Source: Jaapia argillacea MUCL 33604
Taxonomy: Eukaryota; Basidiomycota; Agaricomycetes; Jaapiales; Jaapiaceae
DNA: 64,000 nucleotides
Reading direction: 5' to 3'
NCBI GenBank assembly: GCA_000697665.1
Contig: KL197711.1
Coordinates: 1,236,761-1,300,760 of the forward strand
How positions within the stretch are numbered: position 1 is the stretch's first letter; each line of letters starts with the position of its first letter. Of this stretch, positions 1 to 11,995 are shown one piece after another. The notes under the pieces were generated by a model that had not been told where the DNA came from, ran no database searches, and saw only the letters and a program-made list of their open reading frames with translations. A program made the translations under genes and the position numbers.

Positions 1-335
1 GACAACGCGTAGTTCTGCCTTGAGATCAGGCATCGGGTTCTCCGCCTCCTGCTTCGAACCAGGGGCGGGGAAGGTATATATGTGGTCGTAGGTGAGAACT
101 CGGAGTTGACCTGTCGTTATATTCTGCATCAAGCTGAAAAATCCTGAATAAATCAGATGGAAAATGGGATGCACCACTGGCGAACGTACGCGACTACGGC
201 GGCTTCTGCCAACCTCGAAATTGGTTTCCAGCCCGTCTTGAACGCAGCCTCCCTCAGCGTAGTCCACGCCGAATCGGCCAAGCCGGCTAAGGAGAGGGAA
301 TGTTTGGAGGGCGTGTCGAGGAGAAGGTCAGACAT
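1..335 (-). CDS. partial gene cut by the left edge, possibly cyclopropane-fatty-acid-synthase-like
   Basis: Only the N-terminal part is in the window; the gene continues past base 1. The second exon is 1-123, open to the edge, and reads NITTGQLRVLTYDHIYTF and then ends LKAELRVV. The first exon runs from an ATG at 335 down to about 186-198. Two donors there (GTTCGC after 186, GTAGTC after 198) both keep frame, so the exact exon end is open. The first-exon protein starts MSDLLLDTPSK. The GQLRV...LRVV pattern recalls the N-terminal region of fungal proteins annotated as cyclopropane-fatty-acyl-phospholipid synthases, but the methyltransferase domain that would prove it lies outside. The family call is an inference; the reading frame is the firmer part. 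Confidence 0.4.
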
Positions 336-1822
336 TTGGAAGGGGGAACAAAAGGTGAACTGTCGAGCTGGCTCATGATGGAGGTTATAGAGACGGTGAG
401 GATCTGAACTGACAGCGACATGGAAATGTCTTTGCTCGATCGTCACGCTGGATCGACGATCGTGACACGCCGTGACGGCTTCTTTCGCAGCGGCGTGCTT
501 TTGGAGGATTTTGCTTGGTGTCAATCCTCAGCCTTTTTCATTTCTTGAAGCTGGAGTTCCCTGTTGGCAGCGATCTACAAGAAATGGCTCCTCGTATCCC
601 TTTCTTCGACCTCCCGCTTGAAGACGTTACCACATATTCCAACAAATACCCGCACACCAGTCGTGGGATCCACTGCTGCGACCTTCGATCCCGGATGAGG
701 ATCGCTCAGAATTGCCTTATCGCTCTCACCCTCGCCTCACTGCAGCTCGCCATCGCCCCTTGACGTCTCATTTCAGCTCTTTTTGGAAAAAGAGTGCTCT
801 TGCTGCGGTGCCAGGACACGTCAGTGCTCTCGCGGAAGCGAAACATCCTCCGGGTATGCATCATATCGCACGTCCGAGTACTTGTCATGTTCCTCTCGAC
901 TCGGGATGTGTACCTGATATACTTTGTGGATGCTACGGGCTTGTGGCCGATAGAAATCTCTGTAGTATCGCGGCAGTTAGTCGCCTACGGGGCTTCCATA
1001 AGGGTTGACCATTATCCCTTGGCTGCAACCAACCCTCGACATTGAGTGCTAGGTCCTGAAGGGTGGTCGCTTGGCTGCTGGCGGAGTGTAGTCCCAACGA
1101 ATTGAACTGAGCCAATTTTTGTCTCTTCGAATGACCAGACGCACTCGTTGCCCTCGCGACACCCCAACTTTCCTTCACCGGTCACCTGTGACATGGACGC
1201 GTAAAGCCAAAAGATGGGCCATACTCCAGTGGAGCAGTGATTTCCGTCTTGGGCGAAAAGAAGCGAACGCGTAATGCTTCCATCCTTCTCGTCTGCTTCT
1301 TTCATCCTTCACGCCAAGTCCTGCTGCCTTCCTTGGTTCCTCCTTTTGCACCTCACAACAGATCACTCTTCCTGCTGCCCAATTTCTGCCTTCAAGTTGG
1401 ATGGCGAGCCGTCCGCGAATTCCGCTCAAGCATACCCGTACACATGAGCATGGGGAAGGCATATGCGTAATACGACTACGATAAACATTTGGGACTGTTC
1501 TGCACCACCCATAACGCTATCCCGACGAAAACTAGCGGGTTGCGAGAAGGAACTTGTTGCCAGGCCATCGTGCATCATGTGCGGCTTGTGTGCGGCACCC
1601 GAAACGACTTCTCCTCTTCGGATGCCGCGAAAGAAATCACCTGTGACCGGATCTTCTCTCGTGGAGCATTTGGTATAAAGTCAACCACTTTCCTGTTCAC
1701 AACACCAAGTCCCCTACTGTCTTTCCTTCCCCTTTGTCAACGTCGACGTACCTCTTCTCACTCTTTCAACCACAAGTCAACTTTAACCAAATACCCACCA
1801 CCTCACCGTAACATCGAAGAGA
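336..1822. other. intergenic, no gene recognised
   Basis: Divergent stretch between the left-edge gene and the Kre9/Knh1-like gene. Many small open frames occur on both strands but none has a family resemblance or can be joined into a longer protein. Near 440-480 there are several GTCAC/GTGAC words, and a TATA box stands at the right end. Confidence 0.5.
1674..1680 (+). promoter_or_regulatory. TATA box of the Kre9/Knh1-like gene
   Basis: TATAAAG lies about 150 bp before the start codon and is followed by a CT-rich then A/C-rich leader, the usual make-up of a strongly expressed fungal promoter. Assignment is by position only. Confidence 0.45.
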
Positions 1823-2349
1823 ATGTTCCCCCGTCTCCCCGCTCTTGTCGCCTCTATTCTCCTCCTTGCTTCCGCGGCCCACTCATCTCCGACACCAGCG
1901 GCTGCTACCGAGCTCATCGTCTACAGCCCACCCATCACCTCCCCTACAGCCGGCCAGATTTGGCCCAAAGGCTCGATCCAAACCGTCACCTGGGATACCT
2001 CGAATATCCCATCCGAGAAGGAGAACTCGACCGGCTTGTTGTTGTTGGGATATGAACAGAATGGTAGCGAGAATCTGAATATTGGTGAGTTGCGAATGGA
2101 TAATTTTGTCGTATTCTGGTTGTAGTGTACTGATGTTGCCGTGTCTACTCCAGCACAGCCCCTGGCTAGCGGTTTCCTGCTCAGCACCGGCAGTGTTCAA
2201 GTCACCGTCCCCAACGTTGTCACACGATTCGATTACATTGTTGTCTGTAAGTCTCGTTTCCGTCACACCATCTGTTTCTTGGTGCTCACTCTTGTCGTCA
2301 AGTGTTTGGCGACTCTGGCAATACGTCTCCCGAATTCACGATCCTCTAG
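1823..2349 (+). CDS. small secreted protein with Kre9/Knh1 N-terminal domain
   Basis: Three exons (1823-2084, 2154-2246, 2303-2349) give 133 aa. A signal peptide is clear: MFPRLPALVASILLLASAAHS. The mature part has the Kre9/Knh1 N-terminal pattern: a PITSPTAGQIWPKGS opening, a TVTWDTSN strand, and a close with FGDSGNTSPEFTIL. That beta-sandwich domain is named for yeast Kre9/Knh1, which act in cell-wall beta-1,6-glucan assembly. This protein consists of the domain alone, without the Ser/Thr-rich GPI tail found in many relatives, so a soluble wall or extracellular role is likely. Both introns are GT-AG and phase-consistent. Family assignment is good; substrate and exact function are not known. 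Confidence 0.85.
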
Positions 2350-2749
2350 GACACTCACGAACTCTTTCGAGACGAGGTTTTGGCGTCGACAGACTTTCGT
2401 TTCTTTGATTTTCGATACACCACATTGCTATGGACATGTTTCTTCTACTGTTAGTTGTTTTGGACAGTCGTCTAGTTCTCGTGACACCCAATATTAATCA
2501 CACTACACACCCAAATTAACGATATTGAACAATGGATGAATTGGACAAGAAGCCACGGTACCAGCGGCAGCTGCACCCAAGATGGGCGTCAACCTCTCCG
2601 CTCAAAACTGTTGAGAGTGTGTGAAGCAATGAGTTCATCGCACTCTGCCTGGTGGAGACTGCGAATGTTCGTCCTGCGATAAGTCCATTCCAATCAAAGG
2701 GTGTTTCAACAAAATACAAAGTCGACAAACCTCCGACAGACAAAAGATT
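2350..2749. other. intergenic, nothing recognised
   Basis: Holds the 3' flank of the Kre9/Knh1-like gene and the 3' flank of the minus-strand tRNA. No open frame here has support. Confidence 0.5.
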
Positions 2750-2829
2750 TGACCTCGACCCGGATTGAACGGATGACCTTGTGGAATCCCTAACTGGAAT
2801 CACACGCGCTACCACTGCGCCACGAGGTC
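2750..2829 (-). tRNA. tRNA-Trp (CCA) with a short intron
   Basis: Read on the minus strand the sequence folds into a cloverleaf. The 7-bp acceptor stem pairs GACCTCG with CGAGGTC and is followed by discriminator A. The D arm is GCGC-AGTGGTA-GCGC. The T arm ATCCG-TTCAATC-CGGGT pairs with one T-G. The anticodon loop contains TTCCAG, giving anticodon CCA. Eight extra bases after position 37 fit a small intron at the canonical site. After their removal the anticodon stem has four pairs plus an A-C next to the loop. Acceptor and D arms closely resemble fungal tRNA-Trp genes. Confidence 0.85.
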
Positions 2830-3134
2830 ATGGAAGTTACAGATCGTGACGTGGTATAGTTCCGTGTAGACAGACAGGAGACCATTCTCTCATCGTACGC
2901 CATCCCAGATATCACCGGCCATCAATAAATCATCGAATCAGTGCGGCAGCCGAATACTGAGTTGCGAGTAAGTGACCAAGGCAAAGTGAGCACAGCGGAC
3001 AACAAAGCATGAATGACACGAAGTAAAAGTCCATAATGAAGCCAACAGTCTCGCAAGGTATCCACGGTAGCTCTTATCAACCAAAATGAGCATACACCTC
3101 CTGCTAGATGACGCAGGCGACTCGCAACCACTCA
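2830..3134. other. intergenic, nothing recognised
   Basis: Spacer between the tRNA 5' end and the 3' end of the EBP-family gene. Minus-strand open frames of 65-69 codons are present but have no support. Confidence 0.4.
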
Positions 3135-4063
<929 letters not shown>

Positions 4064-4270
4064 TTTGAAGGCAAGGACGATAGTCGACCGTGGAGGTCTG
4101 AGGTCAGAATCCTGGAGGGCGTGGTTCGATTGCTCCGTTGCGGGGAAGAAACGCAAGGTCACGTGGGAGAAGAGTTTTGAAACAGAACCTCGAAGGCATT
4201 GTGCGAAAGCCCCAACAGCTGATATCACAGCACGATGTATAGAACTACGAGAAATAGTACATGTTACTTA

Positions 4271-5040
4271 TCATGGAATCTCGTCATGACAATCCGGATT
4301 TCTTAGCCAATCAATCGTAACATCCTCGAGATGGTCGTCAAAATCACCAAATTTGTGGTGCATCTGCCACCTCTGAACAACGTAAAGAGCTCGTGCTGGG
4401 GTTCCGGAGGACTCCAAGACAAAAGATGAACCTTCGGTAAAGGGGGCGGGTGAAACCGAAACAGGTCGCCATGAAGAGGACGAACTCGGTAAGAACGGCT
4501 TGAGAGAATAGTAGGATTAGAGCATAGTCAGGAGCAGAAAATCGGTGGAAACGCACCACTAAAGCAGGTGCCCCTGCTTTCATCACTTCCCCGTCAACCT
4601 AGTGCACCGTGATGGGGAATTTCAGCAGAGAGGTAAGGTGGGATGGACTCACGACAAATGCCACTGCATCTTGAAAATGTTCCTTTATCTTTCCAGCCAA
4701 CGTCTCGCCTACTGGGGCAAGGGCTGTATCATCCAATCTCTCGCAGGCTTGGTAATAACCAACAACCTGAAGGCCCTGAGACTGCGCGTAACTCCGAGCC
4801 TTGAAAAGTCAGGTACGAACGCAACGGTGATGAAATCCAGCTCACAAGGTCGAATCCAATCTCCATCATAGGACTCAGGCTCGTCCAATGGTGCAATAAA
4901 GGGACAGCGTCCTTGATTTCGACGTGACGTGATCCTGAGAGGCTGCCTAGCAAAACACCGTTGACAGCCTTGTGAGGGTACTTTGTCGAGTGGAGGATCA
5001 CTTTCAAATAGGCTTGATGGGAGACGGTGTACGAAGCCAT
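4271..5040 (-). CDS. EMC8: ER membrane protein complex subunit 8/9
   Basis: Four exons (4271-4498, 4557-4598, 4653-4799, 4846-5040) give 203 aa, the normal length. The N-terminus YTVSHQAYLKVILHSTKYP followed by AVNGVLLG is the signature of the EMC8/EMC9 (UPF0172, MPN-like) family. Later parts also fit: VVGYYQACERLDD, AGKIKEHFQDAVAFVVDGE, and the C-terminal HHKFGDFDDHLEDVTIDWL. The protein is a cytosolic subunit of the EMC, which inserts transmembrane helices into the ER membrane. The MPN metalloprotease metal motif is absent, as in the family. It is divergent from guanine deaminase across 329 bp. Confidence 0.92.
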
Positions 5041-5369
5041 GCTTGGGCGCCGTGAGGTGTTCGTTCAAACCAAGGACGTGGTACGAAGCAGAGCGGCACG
5101 TACGTTCTCTGAATCTGCCAAACCGATGGCCCAAAGCTTCTTTCGAGTTGCAACCAAGCTGCAACACTCGTACTACTATCTCTACTCTCTACATACTGCA
5201 GCCAAGATCGCAATTATCGATAGGAACCTAAGGCATCAAAGAATCGCATACTCGAGCCTGCCATCTTGCCGCTATCGTTATCTTTTCCTCCATCGAGCTC
5301 CTCCGTCACACTTCAAGTTCGCCGATTCCCATTGACGCACTATCGCCTCTACCATCGAGGACAGCAAAC
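5041..5369. promoter_or_regulatory. shared divergent promoter region (EMC8 / guanine deaminase)
   Basis: The only space between two divergent start codons. It holds pyrimidine-rich stretches before the deaminase start and no supported open frame. No specific factor site stands out. Confidence 0.4.
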
Positions 5370-6998
5370 ATGGCAAGAAAGCCGATGCTCTTCAGGGGGG
5401 CTTTCGTGCACTGTCCCAGTCTAGGTGTTGTAGAGATGCTATCCGATCACTTGCTAGGCAAGGTCATGCTTTCATCCCCACTTGCTTGTTCACTCATCCT
5501 GAGTCGAACACAGTGGTGAATAAGGCTGGTTTCATCGTCCATTTTGCCCCCGCCACAACTGAGCACTCTGAGAATCTCATCGCCCACTCTTCCGTGCGGC
5601 CGGTTATCATCCCATCTGGAAATTTCATCATGCCCACTTTCTGCGATCTACACCTGCACGCGCCTCAGTATCTGTATCAAGGCACGGGCCTTCATTTGCC
5701 CTTGATGACTTGGCTCAACGAATATGCATTCAAGGCGGAGGAGCGCTTGGACAACGATCCGGCCCTCGCAAGAACCGTGTACGAGCGTTTGGCACAACGT
5801 CTGCTAGAGAGCGGGACTGGTGCAGTTTTATTATTCGGTACGATCAAAGAGGCCACCAAGTGAGACACTTCCACTACGGTACCGCTCTCCCTGTAACCTG
5901 ACGATTCTAAGTCTCATCTTGGCGGAAGTGTTGCAAGAGAAAGGCCTACGAGGTTTCGTCGGAAAGCTCTCAATGGATATCTCCTCCCGACCTACCTATC
6001 AAGAACCCTCTGCTCACGCATCCCTTTCTGCTGTCCATTCTTTTGTAGAATCTTGCCAGCACATGGTTTCACACTTACCGGAACACGAACGCCTTATCCA
6101 GCCTGTCATAACTCCACGCTTTGTCCCCACGTGCTCAGACGAACTCCTTCTCGGGCTCGGCGAGATGGCGGAGTCGAGGTCTCTGTGGGTTCAAAGCCAC
6201 CTGGCGGAGGCTCACGACCAAGTCGAGTGGGTCAAGAGGGAGCGTGGGGTCGATGATATTCACGTCTTTGAGCGAGTTCGTAGGGGATTCGCTTCGCCCG
6301 CTCCCTCTGTGGTTGTCACTGATCGCGTCCTCTGCCTCATCTAGAATCATCTATTGACCTCTCGAACGATCCAAGCCCACTGCACGTTCCTCGATCCACC
6401 TTCTTTATCTCATCTCGTTTCCCGCGGCACAGCAGTTGCTCACTGTCCACTCTCAAACGCATATTTCTCTGCAAAACCTTTTCCCTTGCGCGAAGCCTTG
6501 GCGAACAATGTCAAGGTAGGACTCGGGACCGATATCGCCGGGGGATACTCTATCGATATCATGAACGCGATGAGACAAGCAGTTACTGTCTCGAGGATGC
6601 GTGAAGGGCACCGAATCGTGGCTATGACTGAAACTGACGGTGATGGAGCTCCACATGAAGTGAACCTGAGCATCGATTGGAAGGAGTCGTTGTTCCTTGC
6701 CACTCGAGGTGGCGCCGTGGCGTTGGAACTGGCGGGTAGGTTTGAGGTAGGAGCTCCGTTCGATGCTCAACAAAGTGCGTTATCACACATTATCCCTGAG
6801 CTCGGCAGTTGGGTTAATCCTCCAATCACAGTTGCAATTTTTGATCCCAGTTGTGCAGACGGGATTGGGGGCATCGACTTCTTTGGTGAGATACCCAGCC
6901 TGGACATGGACCTTTTGGAGAAGTGGTGGTGTCTTGGCGATCACAGAAATCGACGTTGTGTATGGGTTCAGGGCAAGGTGGTTTTCGAACAGCGATGA
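5370..6998 (+). CDS. GUD1: guanine deaminase
   Basis: Five exons (5370-5457, 5514-5859, 5912-6275, 6345-6774, 6832-6998) give 464 aa. Guanine deaminase turns guanine into xanthine and ammonia in purine salvage. Amidohydrolase landmarks are present in order: zinc ligands in CDLHLHAPQY (about residues 73-82), ESGTGAVLLFGTIKEAT, SHLAEAHDQVEW, AHCTFL, HCPLSN, and GTDIAGGYS with the metal-binding Asp. The C-terminal LLEKWWCLGDHRN then CVWVQGKVVF is also typical. The first intron works only with a GC donor (GCAAGG at 5458), because no GT donor there keeps frame. The last intron is 57 nt, a multiple of three without a stop, so its splicing is supported mainly by protein fit. Confidence 0.92.
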
Positions 6999-7096
6999 TG
7001 ACTGTCTGAGGGGTCGTACCCAATCAGGTTCTGTATATTCCCGACAATATCACTATCATAACTTGGTATCGACACCTTGAGACCATAGTATGCCTG

Positions 7097-8142
7097 TCAC
7101 TGCGTATTCAAGTCCATCTTGATTAACTCCTCCCAGCTGGGCAATCCCACGACGCTAGGAAGCTCGCTCCACAGCGTCTTGCGCAATTGGATGACGTCGC
7201 GCCGGAAAGCCCTCCTACAGGGCTTGCATATGGAAGTATCTTCATCCAACGCATCCATCGCTTGAGCCATTTGGTGAAAGGGAGCGCTCCTAATGTTCCA
7301 CGCACGATACATTCGAGCAGACAAGTGGACAAATCCACGCGTGCATGGATTATTCACGTGGAGACAATCTGGCACGGGCTCCCTTTGACCACAGACACGG
7401 CGGATGAAGTCGAGTATAATGTCTATGCGGTGTTGGTACATGAGCGTGTAGTCCTTCATATCACCGATGTCGAGCTCAGACGAAGGCCGAGACACATGTT
7501 GGACAGTCAACTTGGGATGGTCTCCTTTTAGAATGTCCGCCAGAGGGTAAAGCGAGAGGAAAAACATGGCGGAGGGGCGAAGGAGTAGGATGTTGACTTC
7601 CCGGGCAAGGTTCAGGACATGGAGAGGGTGGACGTAAGGGTAGGTTATCTCGTCGATTATTGGAGAGTTGACCGCTCGAGAGATCATCTCATCGTGACCG
7701 CGAAGCGTGTATGACCAGATATCAGTTAGATGACGGATTGCTTGTGTGCGGAGGCGGTTGACGAAATACTTGGTTGCTAGTCGGAGAATACCCGCGAGAA
7801 AGAAGAAATCTTCTGCAGACCGATTGTGAAACTCGCTGTTCCGAGGTGAGATTGGATGGGGAAGAATTGGAAACTGAGAAGCACTCACACCCCGTCATAG
7901 AGAGCCTGTATGAGATTTGAGAGTTCAAGTGGTATATCGTGCATACGAACCACGGGGCAGCCGTCAAATGTTTCAGAGTTCCAAGCTGGTTGGGGAAACT
8001 CGAACATCGATTGGAAAATCTCTGAATGTCTGGCGAGAACCCCGCCGTGAACTTTGAACGCCACGCCGTCCTGCTCAGTCAAAAGGACAACATTGCCATC
8101 TCCGAAGTATGGATCCCCTCGATTGTCTGTCGTCAGATCCAT
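7097..8142 (-). CDS. BTB/POZ domain protein
   Basis: Two exons (7097-7835, 7889-8142) give 330 aa. The N-terminal half has the BTB pattern: YFGDGNVVLLTEQDGVAFKV, then HGGVLARHSEIFQSMF (VH...L...S..F), then a helix pair DFFFLAGILRLATKYFVNRL. The C-terminal half is the helical tail common in basidiomycete BTB proteins, with a C-X2-C near residue 298. Such proteins form large expanded families in agaricomycetes and presumably act as Cullin-3 adaptors or scaffolds; the target is unknown. The start at 8142 is the first ATG in this exon. The frame is open further upstream to an AG near 8216, so a 5' exon is possible. Confidence 0.75.
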
Positions 8143-8368
8143 TGAAGTCAGAGCGCCTTCGGGGAACAAAGGCAGGAGGTCGAAACCAGGCGCAAAGGAT
8201 GGACCGTGTTGACTCTAAGCAAAAGAAAGATGTGGTGAGGTCGATTCAGGTCGTGGTGGGGAGCTTGAATCAATGAATGAACCATCACAGCAAGTCACAG
8301 AAACGTCACGTCACGTCACGCTGATTGGGCGCTGCATTGCCGGACTCACGAGCTCAGCAATCCTCCTC
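8143..8368. promoter_or_regulatory. shared divergent promoter region (BTB gene / MON1)
   Basis: 226 bp between divergent starts. It contains the tandem ACGTC-ACGTC-ACGTC-ACG at 8303-8320, a CRE/bZIP-like word, and a CCAAT-box-like ATTGG just after it. Confidence 0.45.
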
Positions 8369-10821
8369 ATGCCAGAAACTCCTCGGTCGAGAAAGCCTTC
8401 TCGCGCAGGCACGCCAATTCCTGGTGCAGCTCCGTCTAGGCTGAATCCTCCACTACGTCCAACTCACTCGTTATCTTCTCTACAAGTCTACACTCGCAAA
8501 GCATCTTCGACTCCTCCCTCACCAGGTCCTATCCAGTTTCCTAGCTCCACTAGTCAACTTGATGTCGGTAGCTCTGCCTCCTCTGTAATAAATATGGACG
8601 TGAGTGAAGGAATTCTAGTTCCAGAAGCCGATGTTGAGGTGGATACGGTCGAGGGAGAAGAGGGAAGTGCTATCGGACGAGTTGCTGCACCCTCTGCCGA
8701 TGAAGATTCAAAAAAACATCTGCGAGATCAGTTGAGGAGAACGTTGAGTAACAAGGGGTCTAACCCAGGTGAGAACTCAGCCTCTGATAACAGGCTGCCC
8801 CACCGTAATACAACCGTGTCAAAGACATGGCCTCCCGTCCCAGCAGAAAGAAGACCAAGTCAACCGAGATGGATGGCTTATCACATGTTCCTGGTATAGC
8901 AGTACTCCATCTCAAAATACCGGTTGCTAACATAAGATTGGCAGTCGATCTCTATCCGCCTCGACAATACTTCGTTCTCACAGAAGCCGGAAAGCCTGTC
9001 TTTATAAGGTGGGAGCTGCTTGTACCCCTGGATAGTCTTGTGGATATTGAACTCGAATGCTTCCGTTAGGACTCCTTCTGGTGATGATTCTGATATGTTG
9101 ACATCCGTCATAGGTATCATACAAGCCTTGATCTCTGTTTTCCTCGACGATAACGACAAAATTCGTTGCATCAACGCTGGCTCGACACGTATCACATTCC
9201 TCCTTCGACCTCCTCTTTACTATGTCTGCGTTTCGTCTTGGGGGGAGCCCGAATCGTTGGTAAGCTGAGACTTTGTTATTTCACCCAGCCACCACTCACG
9301 TTACAGAAGGAAGACGCGGACACATCTAGAATACCTCCACTTGCAAATTCTCAGTGTTGTTACGGCATCTCAACTCCGGCGGATATTTGAGAGGAGGAAT
9401 AACTTTGATTTACGACGGCTCTTGAGTGGTACGTCTGCCTGATATCTCTCATCGTATGGTCTGACACTGGCTGGATTTCAACAGGAGCAGAGAATATCTT
9501 GTCGTCCTTATTGGATCGGTTGGAATGGGACCTCGCACTGAGCATGTCATCACTGCACTGTCTCAGACTGGATCCCACCCTTCGGTCGAAGACCGCTGAA
9601 GCACTTGTCCCCCACTCCAAAATGAAGGTTCGGCCCAATCACCTCCTCGTTTACCGATCCTCATATGAACGCTTGATCTTCAGGATATCCTTTATGTGAT
9701 CCTGGTCGCAAGTGGTCATGTAGTGACCTTGGTCCGACCGAAGAAACACTCCATACATCCTGCCGGTACGACGAGGCTTCCACTTCTATCCATTTGAGCC
9801 TTCGCTAACATGTAGTCGTCACCATTAGATCTCCACATTCTCATCAACACCATTCATGCTCCCTCCATCATCAACTCTCCGGCATCCATTTCGTGGCTTC
9901 CACTCTGTCTCCCAAAGTTCAATCCTTCAGGATTTGTCAATACTTATGTCAATTTCCTAACGAGGCCGGAAGACCAGGACCCGGCAGAAGCCAAGCACAC
10001 CCAACAGCGAGAATCACCACCTCACGACGGCTCTGAGATCACTCCTGATCTCCCAGCTGAGCCTGAAAATGGAAGCACCAGCACGCCAAGTGAAACTCAG
10101 AGTCTTGTGGGGAGTATTCACGAAACTCCTCAAGTCGACCCCGGTGTTGGCTTGGTATGCATCAGTGGTGGAGGCGATTTTGAGGCGATCAGGAATTGGT
10201 GTGACTCTGTGACTTCGGTAAGCCTATTGCGAGCGAAACTCTCTTGATTAATGACTGATATATGTGTGCAGAAAATGAAAAAGGATGGTATTTTGGACGC
10301 TATCACGAACGCCGTTCGGACTCACGCGACATCGTACTCCGTATCGGAACTGGGGATACCTGGCTTGAGGCATTTCATCTACAAGTCACGTCCCCATGTT
10401 CAGATTACCGTCCCTCTATTCGAAGATCCGTATGACTCTACGAACGATAAGCAGAGGTGGGTCTGGTCGTACCCTCAGGATCGCCCATACTGACGCTCTC
10501 CCCTGCTGGTAGACTGGTGACGTTGTATCAAACAATGCACGATGCCATTCACTCGAAGTCCGGGCAAGAGGGTACACTCAAGTTACAGTATATTAGAACG
10601 GAGAAGGAGAGTGTCATGGGTTGGGTATGTTTAATCAGTATCTGGGCATCGCGTCGAGTTTCACTAACGCCTTGGAATAGATTACACAGCCATTCGAGCT
10701 CTACGTCGCGTTGTCACCCCTTCTCCCGAAGAGTGCGGCTGTGGGTGCTGCTAACGCTGTTGCACGGTGGGTCAAGAAAGAGGAAGGCCGGCTATTCCTT
10801 CGAGACGCTCCAGTGTTTTGA
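8369..10821 (+). CDS. MON1: vacuolar fusion protein MON1 (Rab7 GEF subunit)
   Basis: Eleven exons (8369-8768, 8825-8893, 8945-9008, 9070-9259, 9314-9428, 9485-9627, 9684-9765, 9829-10217, 10272-10456, 10513-10624, 10681-10821) give 629 aa, the usual size. MON1 pairs with CCZ1 to activate Rab7/Ypt7 on late endosomes, vacuoles and autophagosomes. The first about 150 residues are disordered, as in relatives. The longin core is visible: RQYFVLTEAGKPVFI, SVIGIIQALISVFLDDNDKI, RRIFERRNNFDLRRLLS. Next come LVRPKKHSIHPADLHILIN and LPLCLPKFNPSGFVNTYVNF. The close is ITQPFELYVALSP...WVKKEEGRLFL. Two acceptors are weak (CAAAG at 8824, GGAAG at 9313) but are the only ones restoring the conserved frame. 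Confidence 0.93.
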
Positions 10822-11434
10822 TTGTTTGGTGGGATGCCCATCTGTAGCATTATATATCGTTGAGATCTATGTCCCCTGCGATCAACATATACTATTCGGG
10901 CGATAAGCGAAATGCTGAAGTTTTACAGGTCTGTTTTACAGGTCTGTAGAGCGTGTTCCAATTCCTCACCGACGCGATAGACTTCCGGGGAGAGGGGGTG
11001 GTTTTGTCAGTGAGAGGGTGCGCCTCCTTGAATCGGGTTGCCTCAGACAACTTGAACCATACCACTTCTTGAACTCCAGTTCCATGCAGCTACGATTCCC
11101 TTGGCTCCTCCAGTGACCATAATCCTGAAGTAGACGGTCCCAGAAGAGCACCTTCCGGAGTAGCCAGATGAGATGCGCCATAATTTCTTCGAGGTCAGTC
11201 TCAGGACCGTCCATAGCGCAAGAATTCAACTTTCCAGTGCGATTTTGAGATTCCATGGTTTATGTAGAACGCAGCGAAGGGAATCGAGTCAACAATGGCA
11301 CGCCCGTCGTACTAGGCAAGCGGGAGAGAGCGCTCGCCACACACGGTCACCGCTCAACTTTACGTAAAACTTGTTTTCTGTTGCGCCGATCATTGCTTGC
11401 AGCTTCACTCACTCGTAGTCTGAGTCTCTTTCCG
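10822..11434. other. intergenic, no supported gene
   Basis: Contains a 96-codon minus-strand frame (10966-11256, starting MESQNRTGKL) with no recognisable domain and no splice partners; I do not call it. The right half is presumably the promoter and leader of the mS41 gene. Confidence 0.4.
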
Positions 11435-11995
11435 ATGTCTCACTGGCTGGCTGCTAGGCTTCGTTCATTTTCACCTTCTTTTACTCGTTGCCTCCAGACT
11501 TTTGCTGGGCAACCTCGGCGCTTGCCACAGCCTCCGTCTCGTAGAGGTACATCATCACCCGTGGATCCAAATTCCAAGTAACTGACACTTCCATGAAGAT
11601 GATATCCGCACACCTCAGGCATTTCTGAAAGCCATCGGTCGTCAAGCTGATACCATGCTATCACCTAAGAGATGGAAGGAATTATGGGATACAAGAGGAC
11701 CTGACTTGAAGGAGAAGGGATTATCGGTAAAAGACAGGCGGTACGCCAGGCCCATCCATTCTTTTCATCCAAAATGCTGACCCTCTGACCGTAGATATAT
11801 CCTTTGGTGTATGCACAAGTACCGCAATGGATTGATGCCTGACGAGTTTGCTCACAAGCCAAAGCCGAAAAAGAAAGTTCGAGGGTATGCCTTCTGTTCC
11901 TATGTACATTTTTCGGTCCTCAATCTTATTGACCACATAGTTGGGGACCTGCTGTGCAAAATGGAAAGCGCATCCGATCGCGTAGAATCAAGTAG
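11435..11995 (+). CDS. FYV4: mitochondrial small ribosomal subunit protein mS41 (Fyv4/IGR motif)
   Basis: Four exons (11435-11546, 11599-11740, 11795-11884, 11941-11995) give 132 aa. The first about 35 residues (MSHWLAARLRSFSPSFTRC...) are basic and Ser/Arg-rich, a mitochondrial presequence. The rest is the Fyv4 family: TPQAFLKAIGR with the IGR motif that names it, then RWKELWDTRGPDLKEKG, then RRYILWCMHKYRNGL, and the end KKKVRGWGPAVQNGKRIRS. The protein belongs to the small subunit of the mitochondrial ribosome. All introns are 52-56 nt. Confidence 0.9.

Noticed and set aside
10966-11256. 96-codon minus-strand frame, with another frame reading MVTGGAKGIV
   Set aside because: The short resemblance to a dehydrogenase nucleotide motif is not continued on either side, and no splice partners extend it.
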